Assembly: GCF_030929605.1 (NCBI RefSeq)
Contig: NZ_JAVFVS010000005.1
Coordinates: 310,001-374,000, forward strand
Direction: 5' to 3'
DNA: 64,000 nucleotides
Origin: Flavobacterium sp. LHD-80
Lineage (GTDB): Bacteria; Bacteroidota; Bacteroidia; Flavobacteriales; Flavobacteriaceae
Below are positions 19,533-26,407 of this stretch, piece by piece. The position numbers and the translations under genes are program-made. The number at the start of each line of letters is the position of its first letter. The stretch's first letter is position 1. The notes under the pieces are model-generated. The model worked only from the letters and a program-made list of their open reading frames with translations. It searched no databases and had not been told where the DNA came from.

Positions 19533-20270
19533 TTAAAACCCAATACTATTTCCGCCATCAACAGGCAAAATAGTTCCGGTTGTGTATTTTGATTCGCTTA
19601 AAGCGAAATAATAAACCGCATCAGCAATATCCGAAGGTTCTCCTAAAAATCCCATTGGTGTTCTTCCTAACACTTTGTTTTTTCTTTCTGGATCGCTGTC
19701 CAAAGCTTTAGCCGACATTTTAGTTTTGATAAAACCTGGAGCAACGCAATTAACGCGAATTCCAAACGGAGCCAATTCTACTGCCATCGCACGCGTCATT
19801 GATTCGATTGCGCCTTTGCTCGCTGAATACGCTATTACTTTCGGGATTCCGTATTGCGATGCCATCGAACTGATGTTTACAATACTTCCTGCACCATTTT
19901 CTTTCATGTTTTTTACAACTGCTTTGCTCACAGCAAAAACACTCAAAAGATTGGTATGAATTATCGAAAGAAAATCTTCATCGGTAACGTCTAAAAATTC
20001 TTTTTTTAAGTTGATTCCGGCATTGTTTACCAAAATATCAATTGGGCCATTTTTAGTAATATTTTCAATCATTGCTGGAATTCCAACCAAATCATTCAAA
20101 TCAAAAATTACCGGAACAGCATTTTCTCCAATTTCTTTGCAAGCTTCTTCTGTCTTTTCTTTTGATCTTCCTATTATGTAAGTTGTGATGCCATTATCAC
20201 AAAGTTTTTTTGCTGTTGCAAATCCTAAACCCGAATTTCCTCCGGTAACAATTGCCGATTTCTTGCTCAT
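19533..20270 (-). CDS. SDR-family oxidoreductase, probable fructuronate reductase (mannonate oxidoreductase)
   Basis: A classical short-chain dehydrogenase of 245 residues: the nucleotide-binding TGGNSGLG near the N-terminus, NNAG (about residue 88), the catalytic Ser in NISSMAS, Tyr-x-x-x-Lys in YSASKGA (about 152-156) and a C-terminal TGTILPVDGG. Position beside uxuA suggests it reduces D-fructuronate to D-mannonate, replacing the unrelated UxuB of enterobacteria. SDR substrates cannot be fixed from sequence, and gluconate 5-dehydrogenase-like activity is the main alternative. Confidence 0.85.
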   Translation of the reverse strand: MSKKSAIVTGGNSGLGFATAKKLCDNGITTYIIGRSKEKTEEACKEIGENAVPVIFDLNDLVGIPAMIENITKNGPIDILVNNAGINLKKEFLDVTDEDFLSIIHTNLLSVFAVSKAVVKNMKENGAGSIVNISSMASQYGIPKVIAYSASKGAIESMTRAMAVELAPFGIRVNCVAPGFIKTKMSAKALDSDPERKNKVLGRTPMGFLGEPSDIADAVYYFALSESKYTTGTILPVDGGNSIGF

Positions 20271-20303
20271 AATTTTTAAAATATTTTTACTGCTATTTTT
20301 TTA

Positions 20304-20450
20304 AACACATAGAAACATAGTCTCTCTTTGTCTAAAGAGGCGTTTCACTTGCATTAAAACATCCCGATAGCTATCGGGACTATGTGTGAGAAACTAGTTT
20401 CTTTCTTTAATCTTTTTTAAGCTAAATATATATCTATGTTTCTATGTGTT
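20304..20450. repeat. Intergenic inverted-repeat element (AACACATAGAAACATAG arms)
   Basis: 17-bp perfect arms at 20304-20320 and 20434-20450 enclose a second short palindrome, TCCCGATAGCTATCGGGA (20372-20389). It lies between the GH67 and SDR genes and fills most of the 191-bp gap. Confidence 0.65.
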
Positions 20451-20461
20451 AATTTTATTAT

Positions 20462-22639
20462 TTATCCATTTCCTGGTGCAAATGGGAATTTTAATGATTT
20501 AAAATAATCTAATGTCTGTGTTGGTTTTTCTACTCCCGCTGGAAGTTCTTTACCCGAATATTGCTGAAAATAAAGCAAACAGGCATCACGCCACCATTTT
20601 GCTTCTTTGTTCTGAATTTCTAATAACATTTGAACTTCATTAAAACGTTCAGCGTCAATATATTTTTCCGTTTTATTCCAAATGTTCTGCATTGTTACCA
20701 CTTGGTTTACGCCTTCTTGATATTTGAGTGCCAAGCCATTCCAAAGCGTTTGGCCGTTTTTCAGTTTATAATCCCACGAAACGTGATGAAACCATAATAA
20801 ATCTTTCTCAGGGCAGGTTTCTAAGTTATCAAAAAGCTTTTCAACCTCAATTGCGTATTGCGCTGTAGCATTTGTCCCCGATTTTGATCGGTCAAAACCA
20901 ATTCCGTTTTTATCTGCTTTATGGTAATACACCGGATTCCATTCTGGTCTCGATAAATTCGAAACCCATGGTCCTGGTCCATAATGATGACCTGTGTCCA
21001 TAATGTGATGCAGACCAAGTGGCGTCATGTAATTCACAACCGCTTCACGAGAATCTATCATCATTTTTTTAACTGGTTTAATGAAATTTTCATCATTTGA
21101 GAAAGTGCTTCTTAACCATTCATCAGCGATAACTTCAGAATCTAAATAAGGATTCCAAGCCAATCTTCCGAAACCATACCAATTCGCTTGTGCGAAAGGA
21201 TGTCCAGTCCAGTTTAAATCATTTCCAATATTGGCAACGCCGGCAATTCCGGTAATTTTATTATTGTATAAAGAGCCATCAACAACTTTTGCAACAGTTG
21301 AACCTTTTCCTTTTCGATACGTATCTGATTCTAAAACTTCTTGAAATAATTTAGGGAGAAAAACCAAATGTGTGCTGAAACCCAAATATTCCTGTGTAAT
21401 TTGAAACTCCATCATTAAAGGTGTTTTTGGCATGGCACCAAATAATGGATGAAAAGGTTCACGTGGCTGAAAATCGATTGCTCCGTTTTTAACCTGAACG
21501 ATTACATTTTCTTTGAATTTTCCGTCATACAGTTGAAATTCGGCGTAAGCTTGTTTGGCACGGTCATTCGCATCATGTTCTGAATATACAAAGGCTCGCC
21601 ACATAATTACGCCACCAAAAGGCGCAACAGCATCAGCAAGCATATTTGCTCCGTCAACATGATCTCTTCCATAATTTTGCGGACCTGGCTGACCTTCCGA
21701 ATTTGCTTTTACCAAAAAACCTCCAAAATCCGGAATTCGTTTGTAGATTTCGACCGCTTTATTTTTCCACCAATTCATCACTTCTGGATCTTTTGGATCG
21801 GCAGTTTTTAGGTTTCCAATTTCAATTGGCGCCGAAAATCTTGCCGTTAAATACACTTTTATTCCGTACGGTCTAAAAACATTGGCTAAAGCCTCTACTT
21901 TTTCTAAATATTGCGGTGTTAGGATTAAAGCGTTTGCATTTACATTGGTCAAAACTGTTCCGTTAATTCCAATTGAAGCATTCGCTCTAGCGTAATCAAC
22001 ATAACGTTGATCAATAAAATCAGGCAGTTTTTGCCAGTTCCAGAGTGAAAATCCGGCATAACCTCTTTCAACTGTCCTGTCTAAATTATCCCAATGATTT
22101 AAAATTCGAATATTTGTTTTTGGAGAATCGCTAATACTCAAATTTTTAAGCGACGTATTTGTCTGCATTAATCTCAGGAAACTAAAAACACCGTACAAAA
22201 CAGCAACATCATTTTTTCCTGTAATAATCAACTGCTTTTTATTTTTTAGAACAACCAATTTAATGATAAAACCTTCTGAATTTATTTTATCAAAATCAGA
22301 TTGAAGTGTTTTCTGCAAATCAGAATTCAAAGAAGGTTTACTGCCAATAATCAAGTTATTTTCGCCTTCAATTTCCGTTTTAATCTGTGGCTTTTGATCC
22401 AACATACTCAAAATGCCAGTTTCTAATTCTTTTATCGAAATTTTTAAGGTTTCTGAATTTCCTAGAGAAACAATATTCTTAAGGTTGCTTTTATATTCTG
22501 AAGCAATTGCAGGATTTGTTATTTTATTATACTGAAGCCATAATTTATAATCCTTTTGAGCCAAAGCCGAAAAAGAAATTAGAACAAACAGGAAAACAAA
22601 TCTTGATAACTTCATTTTATTATTCTTTAAAATTTTCAT
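20462..22639 (-). CDS. GH67 alpha-glucuronidase, secreted
   Basis: Releases (4-O-methyl)glucuronic acid from the non-reducing terminal xylose of xylo-oligosaccharides. Its 725 residues fit the family, with an N-terminal non-catalytic domain, then LNHWDNLDRTVERGYAG, GINGTVLTNVNAN, FLVKANSEGQPGPQNYGRDH with a catalytic carboxylate, WRAFVY, MEFQITQEYLG and LHHIMDTGHHYGPGPW. A signal peptide is visible (VLISFSALAQ). ATGs at 22639 and 22615 are both possible; the second gives a more typical signal peptide. It is the first gene of the hydrolase operon. Confidence 0.96.
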   Translation of the reverse strand: MKILKNNKMKLSRFVFLFVLISFSALAQKDYKLWLQYNKITNPAIASEYKSNLKNIVSLGNSETLKISIKELETGILSMLDQKPQIKTEIEGENNLIIGSKPSLNSDLQKTLQSDFDKINSEGFIIKLVVLKNKKQLIITGKNDVAVLYGVFSFLRLMQTNTSLKNLSISDSPKTNIRILNHWDNLDRTVERGYAGFSLWNWQKLPDFIDQRYVDYARANASIGINGTVLTNVNANALILTPQYLEKVEALANVFRPYGIKVYLTARFSAPIEIGNLKTADPKDPEVMNWWKNKAVEIYKRIPDFGGFLVKANSEGQPGPQNYGRDHVDGANMLADAVAPFGGVIMWRAFVYSEHDANDRAKQAYAEFQLYDGKFKENVIVQVKNGAIDFQPREPFHPLFGAMPKTPLMMEFQITQEYLGFSTHLVFLPKLFQEVLESDTYRKGKGSTVAKVVDGSLYNNKITGIAGVANIGNDLNWTGHPFAQANWYGFGRLAWNPYLDSEVIADEWLRSTFSNDENFIKPVKKMMIDSREAVVNYMTPLGLHHIMDTGHHYGPGPWVSNLSRPEWNPVYYHKADKNGIGFDRSKSGTNATAQYAIEVEKLFDNLETCPEKDLLWFHHVSWDYKLKNGQTLWNGLALKYQEGVNQVVTMQNIWNKTEKYIDAERFNEVQMLLEIQNKEAKWWRDACLLYFQQYSGKELPAGVEKPTQTLDYFKSLKFPFAPGNG

Positions 22640-22726
22640 TTTGAAAGAATCAATGTTTTAAACCGCAATAAGAATATTTGATAAAAATTTAATCTAAAAA
22701 ATACATTATTGCAAATAAAACAACAA

Positions 22727-22742
22727 TTGCAATCGGTTGCGT
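22727..22742. promoter_or_regulatory. Operator-like CAATCGGTTGC site ahead of the GH67 gene
   Basis: TTGCAATCGGTTGCGT shares the CAATCGGTTG core with the site ahead of the transporter and is related to the SusC palindrome. It lies 88 bp upstream of the GH67 start. No convincing -7 box was found beside it, and the remainder of 22640-23124 shows no gene. Confidence 0.45.
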
Positions 22743-23124
22743 AAAAATATAAGATTGTTAGAGAAGAAAAAAATTTTAACTCCACTTTTTTCAAAAAAAT
22801 AATTTTACAGACAAATAAAAGCATCCTAATTTAAAAAACTGTCCTGCACTTTCTTTGCTTTGAAAATTCCTCACTTAGACTGGAAGAATACTGAAAACCG
22901 AACGCCAAGATTCAAGATTTTTCATCAAAAAAACTGTACTGTTTAAAGCACTGGAATTGACTTTTATTAAGGCGATATTTCTTAAACCATAAAAATTAAA
23001 ATATTAAGATATTTTTTATAAATTTGAGTAGAAATACCGATTTCCCCCAAATCATTTTTTTGCACAGATTACCTTTTATTTTCAATGTTTCATTACAAGG
23101 ACTAATAACGTAAATCAAAAAAAA

Positions 23125-24738
23125 ATGAAAAACTTTACCTTTGCTGTTATTCTTTTATTTGGGTATTTTTCAAATTCTTCATTTGCATATTCAAACAAAA
23201 ATCTGAACTTTTCTTCAGAAAAAAAGAATCATTTTCTTGTTACCGCTCCCGAAATTTCGAGTGCCGTAATTACCACTTTTTTTAAAAAATATTCTGATTT
23301 AAAAGCCTATCAAAGCGATGTTGCCAAATTATATCAGGACAAAGCATACAAAGCTATTTGGTATGAAAACAATGATATCAATGAGTTTGGATATCTTTTA
23401 TATCATAAATTAAACTCCACTTACGAAGAAGGTGTTCAAATTGAAATTCCATATAAAAACAAACTTGACGAAATTTTTAATGAGGAATCAAAATCTAAAT
23501 CAAAAATTTCAGACACTGACACAGAACTTTTACTGAGTTCCATGTATATTTTATACGCCAAACATGTTTATCAAGGAATTAATGCCGAAGAACAAAACAA
23601 AATTCAATGGTATCTGCCAAAGAAAAAATTGTCTTATGAAACGTTATTAGATTCAATTGCTAGTAATCCTGAATTATTAAAGGAAAACAAGCATGTTCTT
23701 TTTAGCCAATATTATAAACTTCAAGAAGTTTTAAAAAAATACCGCGAAATCGAGAAAAGCAATCAATGGACTCCAATCTATATGGACAACCCGTATCAAG
23801 ATTTGCGTCCTGATGCTACTTCTCAAACCATTGCCGATGTTAGACATCGCTTATTCATAATTGGCGATTTAGCCAACGATTCTAAAAGCAATTTTTATGA
23901 TCAAGAATTGATGGACGGTGTAATGAAATATAAAGTGCGACATGCATTGGCACCAAATTATATACTTTCGAAAGAACATATTGACCAAATGAATGAACCG
24001 ATTAGCGATCGTATTAAAACCATAATGCTAAATATGGAACGTTGCAGATGGATTCCGCCTTCCTTGGAAGATCAAGACGAATATGTGATGGTCAACATTC
24101 CGTCGTTTATGCTGTATTTTGTAAGAGATAAAAAATTTGATATTGTTTCGAAGGTTTTTATTGGAACTCCATTGACCAAAACGGTGATTTTCAGTGGTCA
24201 GATTGATCGAATTGTTTTTAGTCCATATTGGTATGTTCCGACAAGTATTATCCAAAATGAATTAAAACTAAAAATGGCCGAAGACAAAAATTATCTGGCC
24301 GATCATGGAATGGAATGGAACGGCGGGAAAGTAAGACAAAAACCGGGGCCTGATAATGCATTAGGACTTGTAAAATTCATGTTCCCAAATCCTAATGATA
24401 TTTACATGCACGACACCCCGTCTAAATCTTTGTTTGGGTTTGAAAAACGTATTTTCAGTCACGGCTGTATTAATGTCGAAAAAGCGAAAGAACTTGCCAT
24501 TTCAATGATGAAAGATTATCCGGACTGGACAATTGAAAAAATAAATGCAGCAATGAGTGGCGAAAAAGAAACACCCTTTTTCTTAAAGAAAAAGATCCCG
24601 ATTTACATAGGTTATTTTACCGCTTGGGTAACAAGAGATGGAGAAATGAATTTTTATCCTGATGTTTATCAAAGAGATACTCGCCTAAACGGAATGTTAT
24701 TTCCAAATGACACGGCTTACAAATCTGATAAAGAATAG
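23125..24738 (+). CDS. L,D-transpeptidase of the YkuD/YcbB type
   Basis: Cross-links or modifies peptidoglycan in the periplasm through a cysteine acyl-enzyme. The 537-residue protein has an N-terminal signal peptide, a helical region, a probable peptidoglycan-binding segment around residues 235-275 (IADVRHRLFIIGDL) and a C-terminal YkuD domain with YMHDTPSKSLFG and SHGCINV, the catalytic cysteine being near residue 447. The length and the scaffold domain match the YcbB-like subgroup. It is transcribed alone and ends at a strong bidirectional terminator. Confidence 0.92.
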   Translation: MKNFTFAVILLFGYFSNSSFAYSNKNLNFSSEKKNHFLVTAPEISSAVITTFFKKYSDLKAYQSDVAKLYQDKAYKAIWYENNDINEFGYLLYHKLNSTYEEGVQIEIPYKNKLDEIFNEESKSKSKISDTDTELLLSSMYILYAKHVYQGINAEEQNKIQWYLPKKKLSYETLLDSIASNPELLKENKHVLFSQYYKLQEVLKKYREIEKSNQWTPIYMDNPYQDLRPDATSQTIADVRHRLFIIGDLANDSKSNFYDQELMDGVMKYKVRHALAPNYILSKEHIDQMNEPISDRIKTIMLNMERCRWIPPSLEDQDEYVMVNIPSFMLYFVRDKKFDIVSKVFIGTPLTKTVIFSGQIDRIVFSPYWYVPTSIIQNELKLKMAEDKNYLADHGMEWNGGKVRQKPGPDNALGLVKFMFPNPNDIYMHDTPSKSLFGFEKRIFSHGCINVEKAKELAISMMKDYPDWTIEKINAAMSGEKETPFFLKKKIPIYIGYFTAWVTRDGEMNFYPDVYQRDTRLNGMLFPNDTAYKSDKE

Positions 24739-24758
24739 ACCTAATAAACCTCATCAAT

Positions 24759-24793
24759 AAACCTCCCAAAATAAAAGTCGTTTTGGGAGGTTT
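24759..24793. terminator. Bidirectional terminator between the transpeptidase and cassette A
   Basis: ACCTCCCAAAA and TTTTGGGAGGT form the stem, with A and T runs on both sides, serving both converging genes. An almost identical stem (34799-34833) ends the matching gene of cassette B, so the terminator belongs to the duplicated unit. Confidence 0.9.
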
Positions 24794-24795
24794 TT

Positions 24796-25779
24796 TTATT
24801 TTTTAGAATTGCTTTTTTCGGCGTATCTACCCAAAATATAATTTGTTACAGGTTTAATTGTAGCACCATTTTCAGGACTTCTTCCATTTCCATTTCCATT
24901 AAAAAAATCAACTTCTGTAGATGATTTTCTTGCATACCAGATAAATGCTTCCTTGTTGGGTCTAAAACAATTTGTAGTATCATAAACTTTAATTTTTCTG
25001 AAGCTTAAGAGATAATTATCTTTTGGAAATACCTCATTTAAATTTCCTTTAATGGGTTCGTCACAATAAACTAATTCGTAATGATCGCCTGACCATTGCA
25101 TACATTCTTTATGTGGCAGAGCTAAATAAATGATCAAACCTAATCCAGCAAGAATAGCTGTAATTGCTAAATATCTTAATTTTTTAGATTTTGGTTTCTC
25201 GCTAATATTTACAAAAGTCGATATAGGCATTTTTACAGACTCAGCTTCCTTGCTTTGAAGTGGTTGGGAATCTTCAACAACATCATCTGTTTTTGAATCA
25301 TTTAAGCCTTCAATTTCTTCTTGAACATTCAAATTATTAGAAGCGACTTCTTTACCAGAATTATTAGTAATCCTTAACTCATTTATCAATTCTAAATCTT
25401 CTTCATCAATTTGTTTTCTAAACTTATTAAAAGGTCTTGGACGAAGATCTACAAGTATTGCAGCTAATTGAATAGTTTCATCGGCTGGATTCTCCGTTTT
25501 GCCTTTAAAAAACCTCTTAACCGATTCTAATTTATTTAGCTCATCACCTCCAAACAAATTTCTTTTATCCTTATCAAATGGAAAATCAAAAAAAGATTCA
25601 AAAGTAATCAAGTCATCTTTATCAGTGTTTGAAGCAAATCTTTTGATGCATAATTTTCTAAGATTTGCGGTCGTTGGCGAACTTAAATTATTTGAATAAT
25701 CCCCTTCTTCTTTTTCCTTTTCATATTTCGCTTTAATAGCATTTTTATAATCTTCAAAAGTAATGTTTGACATAGGCAT
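24796..25779 (-). CDS. Cassette A single-pass membrane protein of unknown function
   Basis: Not recognised as a named family. The 327 residues show a charged N-terminal region (about 1-125: EDYKNAIKAKYEKEKEEG, a LRKLC block, KRFFKG and AAILVDLRPRPFNKFR), a variable acidic linker, one membrane segment (about 203-222, YLAITAILAGLGLIIYLAL) and an outer domain with KECMQWSGDHYE, two or more cysteines and FFNGNGNGRSPENG. Positive residues before the membrane segment suggest N-terminus inside. Paralogues are encoded at 34834-35751 (full) and 41098-41733 (outer domain missing), each divergent from a TPR histidine kinase unit. An anti-sigma-like or kinase-modulating role is only a guess. Confidence 0.8.
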   Translation of the reverse strand: MPMSNITFEDYKNAIKAKYEKEKEEGDYSNNLSSPTTANLRKLCIKRFASNTDKDDLITFESFFDFPFDKDKRNLFGGDELNKLESVKRFFKGKTENPADETIQLAAILVDLRPRPFNKFRKQIDEEDLELINELRITNNSGKEVASNNLNVQEEIEGLNDSKTDDVVEDSQPLQSKEAESVKMPISTFVNISEKPKSKKLRYLAITAILAGLGLIIYLALPHKECMQWSGDHYELVYCDEPIKGNLNEVFPKDNYLLSFRKIKVYDTTNCFRPNKEAFIWYARKSSTEVDFFNGNGNGRSPENGATIKPVTNYILGRYAEKSNSKK

Positions 25780-25784
25780 TTCGA

Positions 25785-25892
25785 ACTTTTTACAACTTTT
25801 TCTAAAGGACTTTATTCTACTTTTTGTGACTTTTTATGACTTCTTAGAACTTATCTCAACTTTAAAAAAACTAATTAGACTTTCCTGACTTT
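25785..25892. repeat. Helically phased ACTT decamer array, cassette A
   Basis: The dinucleotide AC followed by T recurs at 25785, 25795, 25809, 25819, 25829, 25839, 25849, 25859, 25870, 25879 and 25888, mostly at exact 10-bp steps, with units such as GACTTTTTAT. It lies directly upstream of the membrane-protein start. Confidence 0.7.
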
Positions 25893-25953
25893 TCAATCAA
25901 TACAGCTCTGAACCCCACATAACTTTGCCTCAACAAAATTAGTTAACGTAATG

Positions 25954-25963
25954 ATCTGCAGAT
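25954..25963. promoter_or_regulatory. ATCTGCAGAT palindrome upstream of the cassette A leader
   Basis: A perfect 10-bp palindrome; the equivalent place in cassette C has GTCTGCAGAC (42091-42100). The outermost pair has changed on both sides, so symmetry is kept. A TAACTTTG box (25920-25927) on the plus strand is a weak candidate promoter for the peptide-kinase transcript. Confidence 0.4.
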
Positions 25964-25969
25964 TAAAAA

Positions 25970-26012
25970 CAAAAGTACAAAACTAGTTTTATTAAAAGTA
26001 TGGAAATCCGTA
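25970..26012 (-). promoter_or_regulatory. Shared-box promoter of the cassette A membrane protein
   Basis: On the minus strand TACGGATTTCCATA (25999-26012) is followed after exactly 21 bp by TACTTTTG (25970-25977), a TAnnTTTG -7 box. The same box and spacing precede the genes at 28915 and 32968, and weaker versions precede the cassette B and C membrane proteins. Confidence 0.7.
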
Positions 26013-26133
26013 AGACCGAGTTTAGCCGGGAAGTCTAAATAAAAATCTTACTGTTCTACATACTTCACTTCCCAAAAAACAATTTGGTATTGCCATTAAA
26101 AAATGCTCTGGAAAAGTTCCGGACAGCAATACC
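26010..26133 (+). promoter_or_regulatory. Conserved structured leader, cassette A (interleaved stems plus long hairpin)
   Basis: GTAAGA (26010-26015) can pair with TCTTAC (26046-26051), and GGGAAGT (26028-26034) with ACTTCCC (26067-26073). The arms are interleaved, as in a pseudoknot. Then GGTATTGC (26086-26093) pairs with GCAATACC (26126-26133) around an inner stem, TCTGGAA/TTCCGGA. The same order occurs in cassette C and, decayed, in cassette B. The 14-mer TCTTACTGTTCTAC is identical in all three copies. It ends 27 bp before the lipoprotein ATG. Confidence 0.65.
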
Positions 26134-26160
26134 TATTTCAAAATTTTAAACAAAATTATT

Positions 26161-26340
26161 ATGAAAAAGATATTCATTTTGGGAGCGTTCGCCCTATTGT
26201 CAACTACATTATTTTCTTGCACAGCCGACGAATATGATGATGTTAAAAAGGAAATTAATCCTTCAAAACCTTCTTATGCTGATGATGGTCCTGGAGATTT
26301 GCCTGTTCCACTTCCGCCACCGCCACCAAGCAAAGACTAA
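26161..26340 (+). CDS. Cassette A small proline-rich lipoprotein
   Basis: A 59-residue predicted lipoprotein: Met-Lys-Lys start, hydrophobic core, lipobox TTLFSC (Cys20), then an acidic spacer, the motif YADDGPGD and a run of prolines (VPLPPPPPSKD) to the end. A 68-residue homologue with FADDGPGD and a proline-threonine tail is in cassette C. It lies between the structured leader and the kinase gene, so it may be the ligand or a secreted signal for that kinase, which is inference. Confidence 0.75.
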   Translation: MKKIFILGAFALLSTTLFSCTADEYDDVKKEINPSKPSYADDGPGDLPVPLPPPPPSKD

Positions 26341-26375
26341 ATAAATTTATTTTAATATAATTTAATCATTAAATT

Positions 26376-26407
26376 CGGGGAAAGTAAAGTTTATGTTACG
26401 ATCCCCG
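26376..26407 (+). promoter_or_regulatory. Hairpin enclosing the cassette A kinase start codon
   Basis: CGGGGA (26376-26381) pairs with TCCCCG (26402-26407); the kinase ATG (26393-26395) lies in the loop. Cassette C has the same stem; in cassette B it is broken. It could limit translation of the kinase relative to the lipoprotein. Confidence 0.55.

Noticed and set aside
25785-25892. CRISPR array reading of the phased ACTT repeats
   Set aside because: Units are only 10 bp with no spacers, and no cas genes are present.
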